Assembly: GCF_005869855.1 (NCBI RefSeq) | Contig: NZ_SZNH01000020.1 | Location: 9,294 to 59,068 of the forward strand | From: Nostoc sp. PA-18-2419 | Lineage (GTDB): Bacteria; Cyanobacteriota; Cyanobacteriia; Cyanobacteriales; Nostocaceae | Direction: 5' to 3' | Length of the DNA stretch: 49,775 nucleotides | In this document: positions 7,226 to 15,301 of the stretch, one piece after another | Layout: every line of letters starts with the position of its first letter | Numbering within the stretch: the stretch's first letter is position 1 | Program-made: the position numbers and the translations under genes | Notes under the pieces: generated by a model | Seen by the model: the letters and a program-made list of their open reading frames with translations, nothing else | Database searches by the model: none | Told to the model about the DNA's origin: nothing

Positions 7226-10200
7226 CTAGCGAGATACAGCGATCGCTCCTCCCACTGCTGAGAAAACGCCGGAGACTACTGCTGTGGCAAATATCCACCA
7301 AGCTGCTGTAGCTGCGGCTTTGCGGGTTTCTTCTGCTTGTCGCTGTGCTTGATGTTTCACTTCTTCGAGGCGGCGTTGGGCTTCTTGCTGTAGGCGTTCT
7401 GCACGTTGTAATACTGTGTTGCGTGCCCGTTCAATTTGATCGACGATCCGGTTGGCATCCTCCTCGGAAATGTCTTCACGAGAACTCATAATTGCCACTA
7501 GTGTATCACGGTCAAAAGAAGACAGGCGATCGCGCAAAGCATCAAACCCGGATTGGGGATCTTCAAAAAAGGTGCGGACATCGCGCTTGATACTATCATA
7601 ATTGAGTTCTGGGCGATCCAAGGAGTTAAGATAATTACGGATGCGGCCAAAAACCCCGTCAATTGCATCTTGAATGCCTCGTTGGATGCTCCGCACTTGT
7701 TCTACAAATTGATCTCTAACCGAGACAATGTTATCGGCAATCTGCGCTGCTTCTTCATCGCTCATGTCTTCGCGAATTTTTAGCAGGGCGATGATCGTAG
7801 AACGGTCAAACTGGCCGAGGCGATCGCTAAAACTTTCTACCCCCACTCGCGGATCGTGTAACAGTAGTTGTAAGTCGCGTTTGATACCTTCTGGGTTGAG
7901 TTCTTCTTTCCCAGTTTGCCGCAGATAATCTTCCAGATAAGCTTTGAATGTTTCCACTCTTTGCTGTGTTCTGGTAGCTAAACGACGAGGCGCACGTACA
8001 ATGCTGCGAATCGAGTTTTGTACAGAATCAATAACTTCATTGACTTGTTGCTCGCTCAAGTCTTGACGTTGACTGAGCAATTTCACCAGTGTATCTCGGT
8101 CTACCCGAGATAAGCGATCGCGTAGCGCTATGGCTCCATCTTGGGGATTTTCAAACAATCTATTCAAATCGCGTTGAATACCTTCTGGATTTAACTCTTG
8201 TTTACCAGTATTCCGGAGGTAATCGGCGATGGTGGTGGTCACCGAGTCGTATTGCTCTTTAGCTTTGGTTGCTAAGGCTTGGGGTGCATGGCGGATACTA
8301 TGCCACGATTCTTCAACAGCATTGATAGTTTGATTAACTTGATCTTCAGTTAAATCTTCTCGCTGACTCAACAACTGTACCAGAGTATCGCGGTCAAAGC
8401 GAGACAATCGCGCCCCAATCGCAGCAATTCCAGCTTCGGGATCGTCTAATAACTTTTTGAGATCGGCGCGGATGGCATCAGGATTCAATTCTGATTTGCC
8501 AGTGTTACGCAGATATGATTCAACATTCAACCACAGGGTTTCTGCTTGATATTGTGCTTGTTCTGCCAGACCTTTGGATTCAATTAAAGCGCGATCGCGT
8601 TGTCTTTCTAAGTCTTCGAGAATGCTGTCTACTTCATATAACTGTATGTCACTACGTTCGAGCAATATCTCCCGCATTTGCTCGCGTTGAATATGAGCCA
8701 GTCGTCGTGACAGGGTTTCGTAATCTGCCTCTGGATCTTGCAACAGTGATTTGAAATCCCGCTCAATGCCTTCGGCTGACAATTCTGCTTTCGGAGTAAC
8801 CAGCAAATAACTATGAAGTCGGCGTTGCAAATCTTGGACGATTTCTCTTTCTTGTTCGGCTGTGACTGTAACTAGCACTTCTTGGCGCACAGTTTCTAGT
8901 CGGTCTGCAATGCGGTGAATTTGAGTTTGGGTAAGTAGTCCCCGCTGTTGCAAAATTTTGATGAAATCGTTGCGGGATAGTCGCTCTAGTTCCCTGCGGA
9001 TTGTTCCAGAATCGGCTGCTGGATCGTAAATGACATCGCGAAATTCCTGAGCAATTCTTTCTGGACTCAGTTGCCAAGCATAAGTATTGAACAAGTAGTT
9101 TTCCACATCAGCCCGAATTGGACTGTAGGGTTGGGATGGTGTGGGCAAACCTAGCTTATCTGCTTGTTCGGTAACCTTGTCTTTAGCAGTAGTCAGGCTA
9201 CCCAAGATTTTCTCTACATCAAAATCAGATAAATCAGTCCTTCCCAACACTATGGCTGTTAAAGCAGAGAGTCCTTGTTGCAGTGTATTTGGAATTGGCC
9301 CAGATGCGGCTTTTTGCTGAGATTGCTTGTCACTACGCATTTCTGTGACTAACCGATCCAGCTTAGCATTGAGTTCATCCGTCTTGGTTTGTCCGGGTGG
9401 GAGTGATTTGAGATATTGGATTAATTCACCCAAACTGTCTTGACTGGGTACTTGTTTACTTACTACCTGTTGCCATACTTTATATAAAGTATCAGCGATG
9501 CGGCTAACATCTTTTTTAGAAAGGTCGGTACGACTGCTGACTAACTCAATAAACTTTTGGCGATCAATATTGCCCAAATCCGAACTAGCGGCGATCGCTT
9601 TTACTTGCGGATCGTTGAGTAAATTTTCAAAATCACCACGAATCTTCGATAAATCGAGTTCTGGGGGACGCAGCTTTTCTAAGTAATCTTCAATGTTTTC
9701 TCGGATACTTACTGGGTCAATGCCGCTTCCTAGTTCTCGACGTACAGCAGCAGCGGCAGCTTCAGCGGTCGCTACAACTTGGTTATTAATAGCTTTTGCC
9801 CCCAGTGCGGCGGTAGCTGTCCCCATAATCGCTTGGAACCCAGAAGTTGCCGTATTTACGACCGAGCCAATCAAGGAACCCACAGTGGTGGAACTGACCC
9901 AAAATAGCAGTGAAAAGTATGCAGCCCAAATCACTAAACCAAGAATTGCCCCTTTTCCTGGATCTGAAAACAACAGGCTTAATTTCACTGCCAGGAAACA
10001 AGCAATTAAGAGGGCTATGGTTACAGTAACTAACGTCCAAATCCCTACTGCTGTGCCAACTTTGCGAATAGTGCCGCCCAAACTTCCAACTTCATCACCA
10101 CTTGAATCTGAGTCGGATGCACGCCCGAGGTAGGAAATACCGGCTGCAACTGAGAGATTAGTTAGAACTAATTGAAAAGCAAAGGCTAAAATCACACCAG

Positions 10201-10321
10201 AGATTAAAGCCACAAAAAAGCGCGGTCCGGAAGACGCGATCGCTAAGGCATCTACTGGAACCTGTGCCACGCGCAAAAATGGCTTATACAGTCCCAGCAT
10301 GATTTCCGTACTTTGAAACAT
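7226..10321 (-). CDS. Large membrane protein with about seven tandem helical repeats
   Basis: 1031 residues. The N-terminal ~175 residues hold three to four membrane helices (about 34-60, 90-115, 123-150 and a Gly/Ala-rich segment 150-175). From ~205 onward an ~80-95-residue unit recurs, starting near 207, 404, 500, 599, 698, 796 and 894, with a half unit at ~360-384. The unit pattern is Y-L-x-x-T-G-K-x-E-L-N-P-(D/E)-x-I-x-x-D, then a short D-P step, then RLSxFDRDTLVxLL, then S-Q-R-E-D-L-(S/T)-E-x-Q-V-N-x-x-I. Units are joined by long helices, and the last is followed by a Gln/Arg/Glu coiled coil (~965-1000) and a C-terminal membrane helix (1005-1028). The repeats would form a rod anchored at both ends. 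I know such proteins only as uncharacterised cyanobacterial products. Confidence 0.85.
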   Translation of the reverse strand: MFQSTEIMLGLYKPFLRVAQVPVDALAIASSGPRFFVALISGVILAFAFQLVLTNLSVAAGISYLGRASDSDSSGDEVGSLGGTIRKVGTAVGIWTLVTVTIALLIACFLAVKLSLLFSDPGKGAILGLVIWAAYFSLLFWVSSTTVGSLIGSVVNTATSGFQAIMGTATAALGAKAINNQVVATAEAAAAAVRRELGSGIDPVSIRENIEDYLEKLRPPELDLSKIRGDFENLLNDPQVKAIAASSDLGNIDRQKFIELVSSRTDLSKKDVSRIADTLYKVWQQVVSKQVPSQDSLGELIQYLKSLPPGQTKTDELNAKLDRLVTEMRSDKQSQQKAASGPIPNTLQQGLSALTAIVLGRTDLSDFDVEKILGSLTTAKDKVTEQADKLGLPTPSQPYSPIRADVENYLFNTYAWQLSPERIAQEFRDVIYDPAADSGTIRRELERLSRNDFIKILQQRGLLTQTQIHRIADRLETVRQEVLVTVTAEQEREIVQDLQRRLHSYLLVTPKAELSAEGIERDFKSLLQDPEADYETLSRRLAHIQREQMREILLERSDIQLYEVDSILEDLERQRDRALIESKGLAEQAQYQAETLWLNVESYLRNTGKSELNPDAIRADLKKLLDDPEAGIAAIGARLSRFDRDTLVQLLSQREDLTEDQVNQTINAVEESWHSIRHAPQALATKAKEQYDSVTTTIADYLRNTGKQELNPEGIQRDLNRLFENPQDGAIALRDRLSRVDRDTLVKLLSQRQDLSEQQVNEVIDSVQNSIRSIVRAPRRLATRTQQRVETFKAYLEDYLRQTGKEELNPEGIKRDLQLLLHDPRVGVESFSDRLGQFDRSTIIALLKIREDMSDEEAAQIADNIVSVRDQFVEQVRSIQRGIQDAIDGVFGRIRNYLNSLDRPELNYDSIKRDVRTFFEDPQSGFDALRDRLSSFDRDTLVAIMSSREDISEEDANRIVDQIERARNTVLQRAERLQQEAQRRLEEVKHQAQRQAEETRKAAATAAWWIFATAVVSGVFSAVGGAIAVSR

Positions 10322-10664
10322 TGTATTTCCTTGTCTTAGTGTTTTAATTTTGGGCGGATTAAGAATTTCCTGACAAGTAACTCTTAGTAATTATCTACTG
10401 TACTATAACAATACCTAACTCTTTAGATCAGAATCATGGAATTTAGGTGGTTCAAGCATCTCTCCAAAGATTGAAAAGTATATCCAGCGAAAGATATAAA
10501 TTTTATTATCTCTTGGTAGAAATTTTAATTACCTTGGTAGTTGCTATTAAGATATAGATGATTATTTTGGCAAATTTGGGTTGCCATTATCGCAATTATT
10601 TTGATGGAATTATATAGTTGTCTTCAATAAAAAAGCGAAATATTGATGCTGTGAATAGTTGATA

Positions 10665-10692
10665 GTCAACAGCCAACAGTCAACAGTCAACA
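10665..10692. repeat. Heptamer array, four copies of GTCAACA type
   Basis: Units GTCAACA, GCCAACA, GTCAACA, GTCAACA in exact 7-bp register. This is the STRR class known from heterocystous cyanobacteria. Confidence 0.7.
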
Positions 10693-10868
10693 CTGATATT
10701 TATTTACAACTCAAATACGATTGCTACAGTTTTCTGACAAATGCAACGAAGTTATTGAAGTATTTATTTCTATCACCACCCCAAGGTTGATTTGTCTAAA
10801 AAATATATTTCTAATTATCGCCCACAAGAAGTGCTTGGAGTTTGTGTCTACAGACAGAAAGCAACTTA

Positions 10869-10884
10869 ATTACAAATAGCTACA
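10869..10884 (+). promoter_or_regulatory. Imperfect HLR1-like repeat upstream of HLIP genes
   Basis: ATTACA-AATA-GCTACA: two hexamers with the 4-nt spacing of the RpaB-bound HLR1 element ((G/T)TTACA-N4-(G/T)TTACA), with one mismatch in each half. It sits ~170 nt before the first HLIP. It is only suggestive of high-light control. Confidence 0.3.
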
Positions 10885-10907
10885 TTAAAGTTAACAAATG
10901 AGTTATC

Positions 10908-10940
10908 AAGGACAAAAAATGCTTGTTTGTTGTCCTTTTT
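10908..10940 (+). terminator. Hairpin with T run in the HLIP leader region
   Basis: AAGGACAA ... TTGTCCTT (8-bp perfect stem, 14-nt loop) followed by TTT. No plus-strand gene ends before it, so it is either an attenuator in the HLIP 5' leader or the end of an unannotated small RNA. Confidence 0.45.
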
Positions 10941-11054
10941 GCTTTGTCAGTTGTATTAAGCTAATATCCAATTCCCAATGCCCAATCACTAAAGAATATC
11001 CAACTTGGGCGGATCTAAAAACTTAAAAATCAGTTGAATTTGAGAGGAAAAAGA

Positions 11055-11267
11055 ATGGAAACTCGGGAAAATCGTTCATCTACTGATTTACCACCTGTTG
11101 CTAAAGCTTACAACAACCGCGATCGCAATGAATTTCTCTTTGGCTGGACTCCCCAAGCGGAAATTTGGAATGGTCGTTTTGCAATGATTGGTTTTGTTGC
11201 TTATTTACTTTGGGATTTAGCAGGTTATAGCGTTCTACGTGACCTACTGCGGCTAATTAGCTACTAA
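11055..11267 (+). CDS. High-light-inducible protein (HLIP), first of a tandem pair
   Basis: 70 residues from ATG at 11055, chosen over the upstream TTG because AGAGGAAAAAG gives a ribosome-binding site and the second HLIP has the same N-terminal layout. It carries the single Lhc-type helix with the chlorophyll-binding signature AEIWNGRFAMIGF and a preceding FLFGWTPQ. HLIPs are one-helix thylakoid proteins that bind chlorophyll and carotenoid, dissipate energy and help photosystem II assembly. It is ~80% alike to the next gene, so the pair arose by local duplication. Likely co-transcribed with it (51-nt gap). Confidence 0.92.
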   Translation: METRENRSSTDLPPVAKAYNNRDRNEFLFGWTPQAEIWNGRFAMIGFVAYLLWDLAGYSVLRDLLRLISY

Positions 11268-11318
11268 AGCTTAAACGCCTAAAAAATTACTAAATTTTGC
11301 AAAATTTTGGCGGAAAAA

Positions 11319-11531
11319 ATGGCAACTAGAGAAACTCGTCCATCTACAGATTTACCAGCCGTTGCACCAGAATATAACGGCGTAGACCGCAATGCTTTTT
11401 TGTTTGGCTGGACTCCCCAAGTGGAAATTTGGAACGGTCGCTTGGCGATGATTGGCTTTGTTTTCTATTTACTTTGGGATTTAATCGGTTATAGCTTCCT
11501 GCGTGACGTATTGCACATCATCAGATATTAG
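11319..11531 (+). CDS. High-light-inducible protein (HLIP), second of a tandem pair
   Basis: 70 residues from ATG at 11319; the upstream TTG at 11307 is less likely given the match in length to its neighbour. Signature VEIWNGRLAMIGF in one transmembrane helix, preceded by FLFGWTPQ as in the first copy. N-terminal MATRETRPSTDLP parallels METRENRSSTDLP of the first. Differences cluster near the soluble N-terminal part (NNRDRNE versus NGVDRNA) and at the C-terminus, so the two products might differ in partner choice. The function, chlorophyll binding and photoprotection in thylakoids, is known for the family. Followed by a strong terminator. Confidence 0.92.
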   Translation: MATRETRPSTDLPAVAPEYNGVDRNAFLFGWTPQVEIWNGRLAMIGFVFYLLWDLIGYSFLRDVLHIIRY

Positions 11532-11547
11532 CTTTTGGAAAACTTAG

Positions 11548-11581
11548 ATCCCTGACTTGTGAAAGAAGTCGGGGATTTTTC
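11548..11581 (+). terminator. Rho-independent terminator after HLIP pair
   Basis: ATCCCTGACTT / AAGTCGGGGAT stem (one wobble), 7-nt loop, then TTTTT. The right arm is the same AAGTCGGGGAT core used at 41012, a recurring terminator module. Confidence 0.85.
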
Positions 11582-11731
11582 TGGTGATTAAGCTGAGGAT
11601 AGCTTGCCAATTTTCTACACCCTAACTCCAGAAATCTATATGATTGGATAGTGGCGAAAAAAGCCACCTAAGTGTAGGTGACTTGTCTATGACAACAAAA
11701 TGATAAAAATTATTTAAATTCTCAACAGCGG

Positions 11732-12367
11732 TTATTCATCAATACAGCTAGGAATACCCAAAACGGGGCAAGGAAAATCAGAACCTAGTGCCTCAATTAT
11801 GGGATGATTGACAGAATTACAACCAACAAATAGTATGTCGGCAGCTTCTATTTCCACAACTTTTTTAAGTTCTGTGGAAATGCAACCAAACCGCAAATGA
11901 GATTTAAACGAACCTTGCCATTCTTCCGCCAGACTTCGTGCTTGCCAAAGAATTCTATCTGCTTCTTGCAAGGGAGTGATAGCTGTCTGCAATTTGGGTT
12001 GAGTTAATACGAGTGTGGCAGATTTTGATATTTCACTAATCTGACATTCTAATGAAGGCTGTTGTATAGGAAAATTCAAGATGTTTGGATAGTGGCTACT
12101 TTGATTGTCTTCTAATACATAAACAGCTTGAACTGTAACTTCTGTATTCGTGGCTAAACGCGTTTGATGGGCAATCCAAAAGGCAACGTCCAATGCTGTA
12201 TGACTGTTAGGAGAAGCATCATAGGCAACAATTAAGTTAACTGAATTTGTTGCTGGAGATTCTTTAGAAAACAGTTTTTTAGGTTCTGGTAGTAATACCA
12301 TTTGTTCAATTAAATCATCTCGACCTACGGCACTTTGCAGACGTGCTAACATTGGCTTAATTTTCAC
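11732..12367 (-). CDS. Universal stress protein (UspA)-like, under a ydaO-type riboswitch
   Basis: 211 residues. After a ~40-residue leader, VNLIVAYDASPNSHTALDVAFWIA matches the first strand-loop-helix of the Usp fold, and ADILFVGCNSVNHPIIEALGSDFPCPVLGIP matches the C-terminal part. The Usp ATP loop (G-x2-G-x9-G-S/T) is degenerate here: VGCNSVNHPIIEALGSD keeps only part of it, so ATP binding is uncertain. Usp proteins act in stress, starvation and ion or osmotic adaptation. The striking point is the leader: a c-di-AMP riboswitch (12555-12735, minus strand) lies between the neighbouring ABC ATPase gene and this start, so the gene should have its own c-di-AMP-responsive transcript. Confidence 0.8.
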   Translation of the reverse strand: MKIKPMLARLQSAVGRDDLIEQMVLLPEPKKLFSKESPATNSVNLIVAYDASPNSHTALDVAFWIAHQTRLATNTEVTVQAVYVLEDNQSSHYPNILNFPIQQPSLECQISEISKSATLVLTQPKLQTAITPLQEADRILWQARSLAEEWQGSFKSHLRFGCISTELKKVVEIEAADILFVGCNSVNHPIIEALGSDFPCPVLGIPSCIDE

Positions 12368-12430
12368 AGCTTTACTTCTCCAAATGAAATGAATTAGTAA
12401 TGAGAAGCAGGGCGACTAATTTGGAATCTT

Positions 12431-12458
12431 GTCATTTGTCCTTTGTCCTTTGTCCTTT
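12431..12458. repeat. Heptamer array, GTCCTTT type
   Basis: GTCATTT followed by three GTCCTTT units in strict 7-bp register. It lies in the leader between the riboswitch and the stress-protein start. Confidence 0.7.
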
Positions 12459-12554
12459 GCAAATCACCAAGGACTAATGACTAAAGAACTAATGACTAAA
12501 ATTTAAAATCAGTAGAGGAAACCCCAATAACAACTGTATTACAGCCAAAGTTTT

Positions 12555-12735
12555 GGGGGTTCCTTCCATTGCCTACGGAGTTAGCTGACGGGCTAAGACT
12601 GGAAGGTGTCTCTCTCTTCAAAGTACTGAGTACTGAGTGCTGAGTTAATGTTAATAATTATTAACTCTTTGCTTTCTATGAGATTAGCCCCACAAGATGG
12701 TTCCTCCGCTTCAAATCCAGCTTTCATAAATTTGA
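12555..12735 (-). ncRNA. ydaO/yuaA-type c-di-AMP riboswitch upstream of the stress-protein gene
   Basis: Read on the minus strand: GCGGAGGAACC, then TTGTGGGGC, a variable AT-rich arm, then AGCCCGTCAGCTAACTCCGT and AGGC. These are the hallmark conserved blocks of the ydaO class. The closing helix CCTTCCA / TGGAAGG covaries with the other copy at 16250 (TCTCTCA / TGAGAGG), which supports the fold. Downstream, GGAACCCCCAA (12553-12563) can pair with TTGGGGTTTCC (12517-12527) as an expression-platform hairpin. Known ydaO riboswitches bind c-di-AMP and usually switch transcription off. The variable arm contains a heptamer array. Confidence 0.85.
12623..12643. repeat. Heptamer array inside the riboswitch variable arm
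   Basis: GTACTGA, GTACTGA, GTGCTGA in 7-bp register, within the non-conserved arm of the ydaO-type aptamer. A degenerate heptamer tract occupies the same place in the second riboswitch (16320-16347). Confidence 0.65.
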
Positions 12736-12769
12736 ATTAGGCTACCCACTAAAAAAATCATAATCTAGT

Positions 12770-13624
12770 TTACTCGTGTTGCGTAAAATATTGATCGAGA
12801 AAATTCAAGGCGTGATTGCGGAGTTCAAAATATTCTTTTGAGTTTCGCATGGCGGCGCGATCGCGTGGATGCTCAAAAGGAACTTCTAAAATCTCGCCGA
12901 TAGTAGCAGCAGGGCTGTTGGTCATTAATACGATGCGATCAGACATATAAATTGCTTCGTCTACATCGTGGGTAACCATCATCACTGCTTGGCGATGATT
13001 TTCCCAAATATCTAATACTTGCCGCTGCAATTTTCCACGAGTGAGGGCATCTAACGCTCCAAAAGGTTCATCCATAAGTAACATTTTAGGACGAATTGCT
13101 AATGCTCTAGCAATACCTACCCGTTGTTTCATACCTCCAGAAAGTTCATCAGGATACTTATCAGCCGCCGCCGTTAAGTTTACCATTGACAAGTGTTGAT
13201 TTACAATGCTAATTTTTTCAGAACGATTAGCATTTTTTAACACTTCATCCACAGCTAAACGGATATTTTCTCGCACTGTTAACCAAGGTAACAATGCATA
13301 ATTTTGAAACACCATCATCCGCTCTGCTCCAGGCTTGCGAATTTCTTTTCCATCTAAGCGTACTGAGCCAGAAGTTGCTTTTTCTAAACCAGCGATAATC
13401 TTCAAAAGGGTTGATTTTCCACAACCAGAGTGACCAATTATAGAAATATATTCATCTTCACCAATCGTCAGATTAACTTTATCTAACACCACAAAATTAT
13501 CTTTATCAGGTGTCGGATAATACTTGACTAAATTTTCAACTTCTAAAAATCCAGAACGGGGCATAACTTCGTTTTGAGTATCAATAGGTAATGAGGTATA
13601 TTCCATCATCAAATGCTCCGGCAA
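12770..13624 (-). CDS. ABC transporter ATP-binding protein, NrtD/SsuB/TauB class
   Basis: 284 residues. Walker A GHSGCGKST, Q-loop VFQNYALLPW, signature LSGGMKQRVGIARAL, Walker B LLMDEPFGALD and the switch His in VTHDVDEA are all present, so the ATPase should be active. It is single-domain, not the NrtC type fused to a binding domain. It is the third gene of a minus-strand unit permease, binding protein, ATPase, with only 29 nt between the binding-protein stop and this start. An alternative start at MMEYTS, 5 codons in, is possible. It energises import through the permease at 15302. The substrate class is nitrate, bicarbonate, cyanate, taurine or a relative; not fixed. Confidence 0.92.
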   Translation of the reverse strand: MPEHLMMEYTSLPIDTQNEVMPRSGFLEVENLVKYYPTPDKDNFVVLDKVNLTIGEDEYISIIGHSGCGKSTLLKIIAGLEKATSGSVRLDGKEIRKPGAERMMVFQNYALLPWLTVRENIRLAVDEVLKNANRSEKISIVNQHLSMVNLTAAADKYPDELSGGMKQRVGIARALAIRPKMLLMDEPFGALDALTRGKLQRQVLDIWENHRQAVMMVTHDVDEAIYMSDRIVLMTNSPAATIGEILEVPFEHPRDRAAMRNSKEYFELRNHALNFLDQYFTQHE

Positions 13625-13653
13625 TAATTCAGTCAGTCAATATTTGAAGGTAT

Positions 13654-15096
13654 TTAAGACATGAAAAAACGAGTGGGAGCATTAGCCCTAATAGCAAAAC
13701 TATTCAGATAGCCCACTGGATCGCTGGGATCAAAGCCTTTCTTATCTATAAATACTTCTGGTGGTTCTACTTTGTAATCATCCTTAGGACATTTAATGCC
13801 CATTTCATTTGCTATCTCTCGATATAAATCCGTTCTCCAACCTTTTTCGGCTAGTTTGTTGGCATCTTTAGGAAATGCTTTAATTTGTCCCCACCGTGCT
13901 GCTTGAGTCATCAACCAAAGACTTCTAGATCTCCATAAAAATGTCGAGTGTTCTCCTGGTTGTTTGGGAAGGTTGTCTGGAATATCAAAGAAAATTGTGG
14001 TGTCAGCAGCTTGAATGGTGCGGTCTTTGCCATCAAACCCACCATAGTTATAGTTACCGAGAATGCCCGGACTGGTAAATTTCGCAATTGGGGCATCTTT
14101 GTTTTTGGGTTTTGCACCTGTAAATGAACGGTCTGTCAGCAGTTCAGCAACTTCTTGGCGATTTTGGGCTTTACTGCAATATTGGCAAGCTTCAATCATT
14201 GCTTTGACGAGGGAACGATAAGTTTTAGGATATTTCTCGATGAAAGATTCCATTACTCCCAAAAGTCGGTCTGGGTGTCCCAGCCAAACTTCTTTGCCTT
14301 GGGCGAAGGTAAAGCCGATGTTTTCGTTACCTGTAATTGCTCTTGTGTTCCAAGGTTCTGCAACCATGTAAGCTTGCATAGCGCCAATTCGCACGTTTGT
14401 CACCATCTGGGGCGGCGGAACGATGATGATGCGAAACTCATTGAGCGGATCGACGCCAGCAGCGGCAGATAGGTAACGGACAAAGTATTCGTAAATGGCG
14501 GAACTCAGCACCACTGCCCAAACTTTGCCTTCTGGTGGCTGTCGGTCGAAGTAGCCTCGAAAATCTTTGCCAAAGGCTTCTAATGCACCATCGCCATATT
14601 TTTCTTGGTACTCGTACCACGGACGCAGCCCAGAATCCCACATGGCTTTGTTCATAGTCATGGCGTTACCGTGACGGTGAATGGTCATGGCTGCACACAA
14701 GGGGGCGTGGCGTGCGCCTTCGGCACCAATTCTGGCGTTGGTAACAGCGCCGGATACTACAGGTGAAGCATCCAAGCGACCAAAAATTACGCCGTCACGG
14801 GAGGTAGCCCAACTGGCTTCCCGGTTGAGGGTGACGTTCAAACCATATTTGCGGAAGAAGCCTTTTTTCCAGGCGATCGCAAATGGTGCACAATCATTTA
14901 CAGGAACGTATCCAACGGTAAGATTGGGTTTTTCTAAATCGCTGGATTTAACTACTGGTTGCACAGCTAAGGCTTCTTGTGTTAGTCCTTTGGCGGATCT
15001 ATCTCCTGAAATTGCACAGGAGGATAAAGCTATTCCGGCTGTGGTTGCCCCTATTCCTTTAATAAAGTTTCGTCGGGTATAGTTACAATCGCCCAT
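13654..15096 (-). CDS. NrtA/CmpA-family substrate-binding lipoprotein
   Basis: 480 residues. The N-terminus has a twin-arginine motif (RRNFIKG) and a lipobox (ALSSC), so it is probably exported folded by Tat and lipid-anchored on the outside of the inner membrane. The rest is the NrtA/CmpA-type two-lobed binding fold: NLTVGYVPVNDCAPFAIAWK, then FRKYGLNVTLNREASWATSR, and AYMVAEPWNTRAI. NrtA binds nitrate and CmpA bicarbonate; the sequence shown does not settle which, and other anions are possible. It is the second gene of the riboswitch-led operon, 205 nt after the permease gene. An ATTTGGG-type heptamer array (15121-15155) lies just upstream. Confidence 0.88.
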   Translation of the reverse strand: MGDCNYTRRNFIKGIGATTAGIALSSCAISGDRSAKGLTQEALAVQPVVKSSDLEKPNLTVGYVPVNDCAPFAIAWKKGFFRKYGLNVTLNREASWATSRDGVIFGRLDASPVVSGAVTNARIGAEGARHAPLCAAMTIHRHGNAMTMNKAMWDSGLRPWYEYQEKYGDGALEAFGKDFRGYFDRQPPEGKVWAVVLSSAIYEYFVRYLSAAAGVDPLNEFRIIIVPPPQMVTNVRIGAMQAYMVAEPWNTRAITGNENIGFTFAQGKEVWLGHPDRLLGVMESFIEKYPKTYRSLVKAMIEACQYCSKAQNRQEVAELLTDRSFTGAKPKNKDAPIAKFTSPGILGNYNYGGFDGKDRTIQAADTTIFFDIPDNLPKQPGEHSTFLWRSRSLWLMTQAARWGQIKAFPKDANKLAEKGWRTDLYREIANEMGIKCPKDDYKVEPPEVFIDKKGFDPSDPVGYLNSFAIRANAPTRFFMS

Positions 15097-15120
15097 TTTT
15101 GTGGTTCTATTGATGGCTAA

Positions 15121-15155
15121 ATTTGGGATTTGGGATTTGAGATTTTAGATTGACT
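15121..15155. repeat. Heptamer array, ATTTGGG type
   Basis: ATTTGGG, ATTTGGG, ATTTGAG, ATTTTAG, ATTGACT in 7-bp register, inside the ABC operon between permease and binding-protein genes. Confidence 0.65.
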
Positions 15156-15301
15156 TCATGGATGAATGTTTTTTTCAATCATTTTTGAATTATTCAATCC
15201 AAAGTTCCAAATTTTAAAGCTAAAATTTGATGATTAATTGCTTACACACGAGGGCAGAAAGGCGCAGACTAAATCAGAGTTTTGGTATTTTGAAGAGAAT
15301 T

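Larger units (their letters stand above)
10322..11054. other. 733-bp divergent intergenic region
   Basis: Lies between the divergent 1031-residue protein gene and the HLIP genes. It holds a heptamer array (10665-10692), an imperfect HLR1-like repeat (10869-10884) and a hairpin with T run (10908-10940). No coding region is supported. Confidence 0.6.

Noticed and set aside
9693-10133. 146-residue plus-strand ORF opposite the 1031-residue gene
   Set aside because: It is the reverse image of the membrane-helix region of a well-supported gene; its composition follows from that gene's codons.
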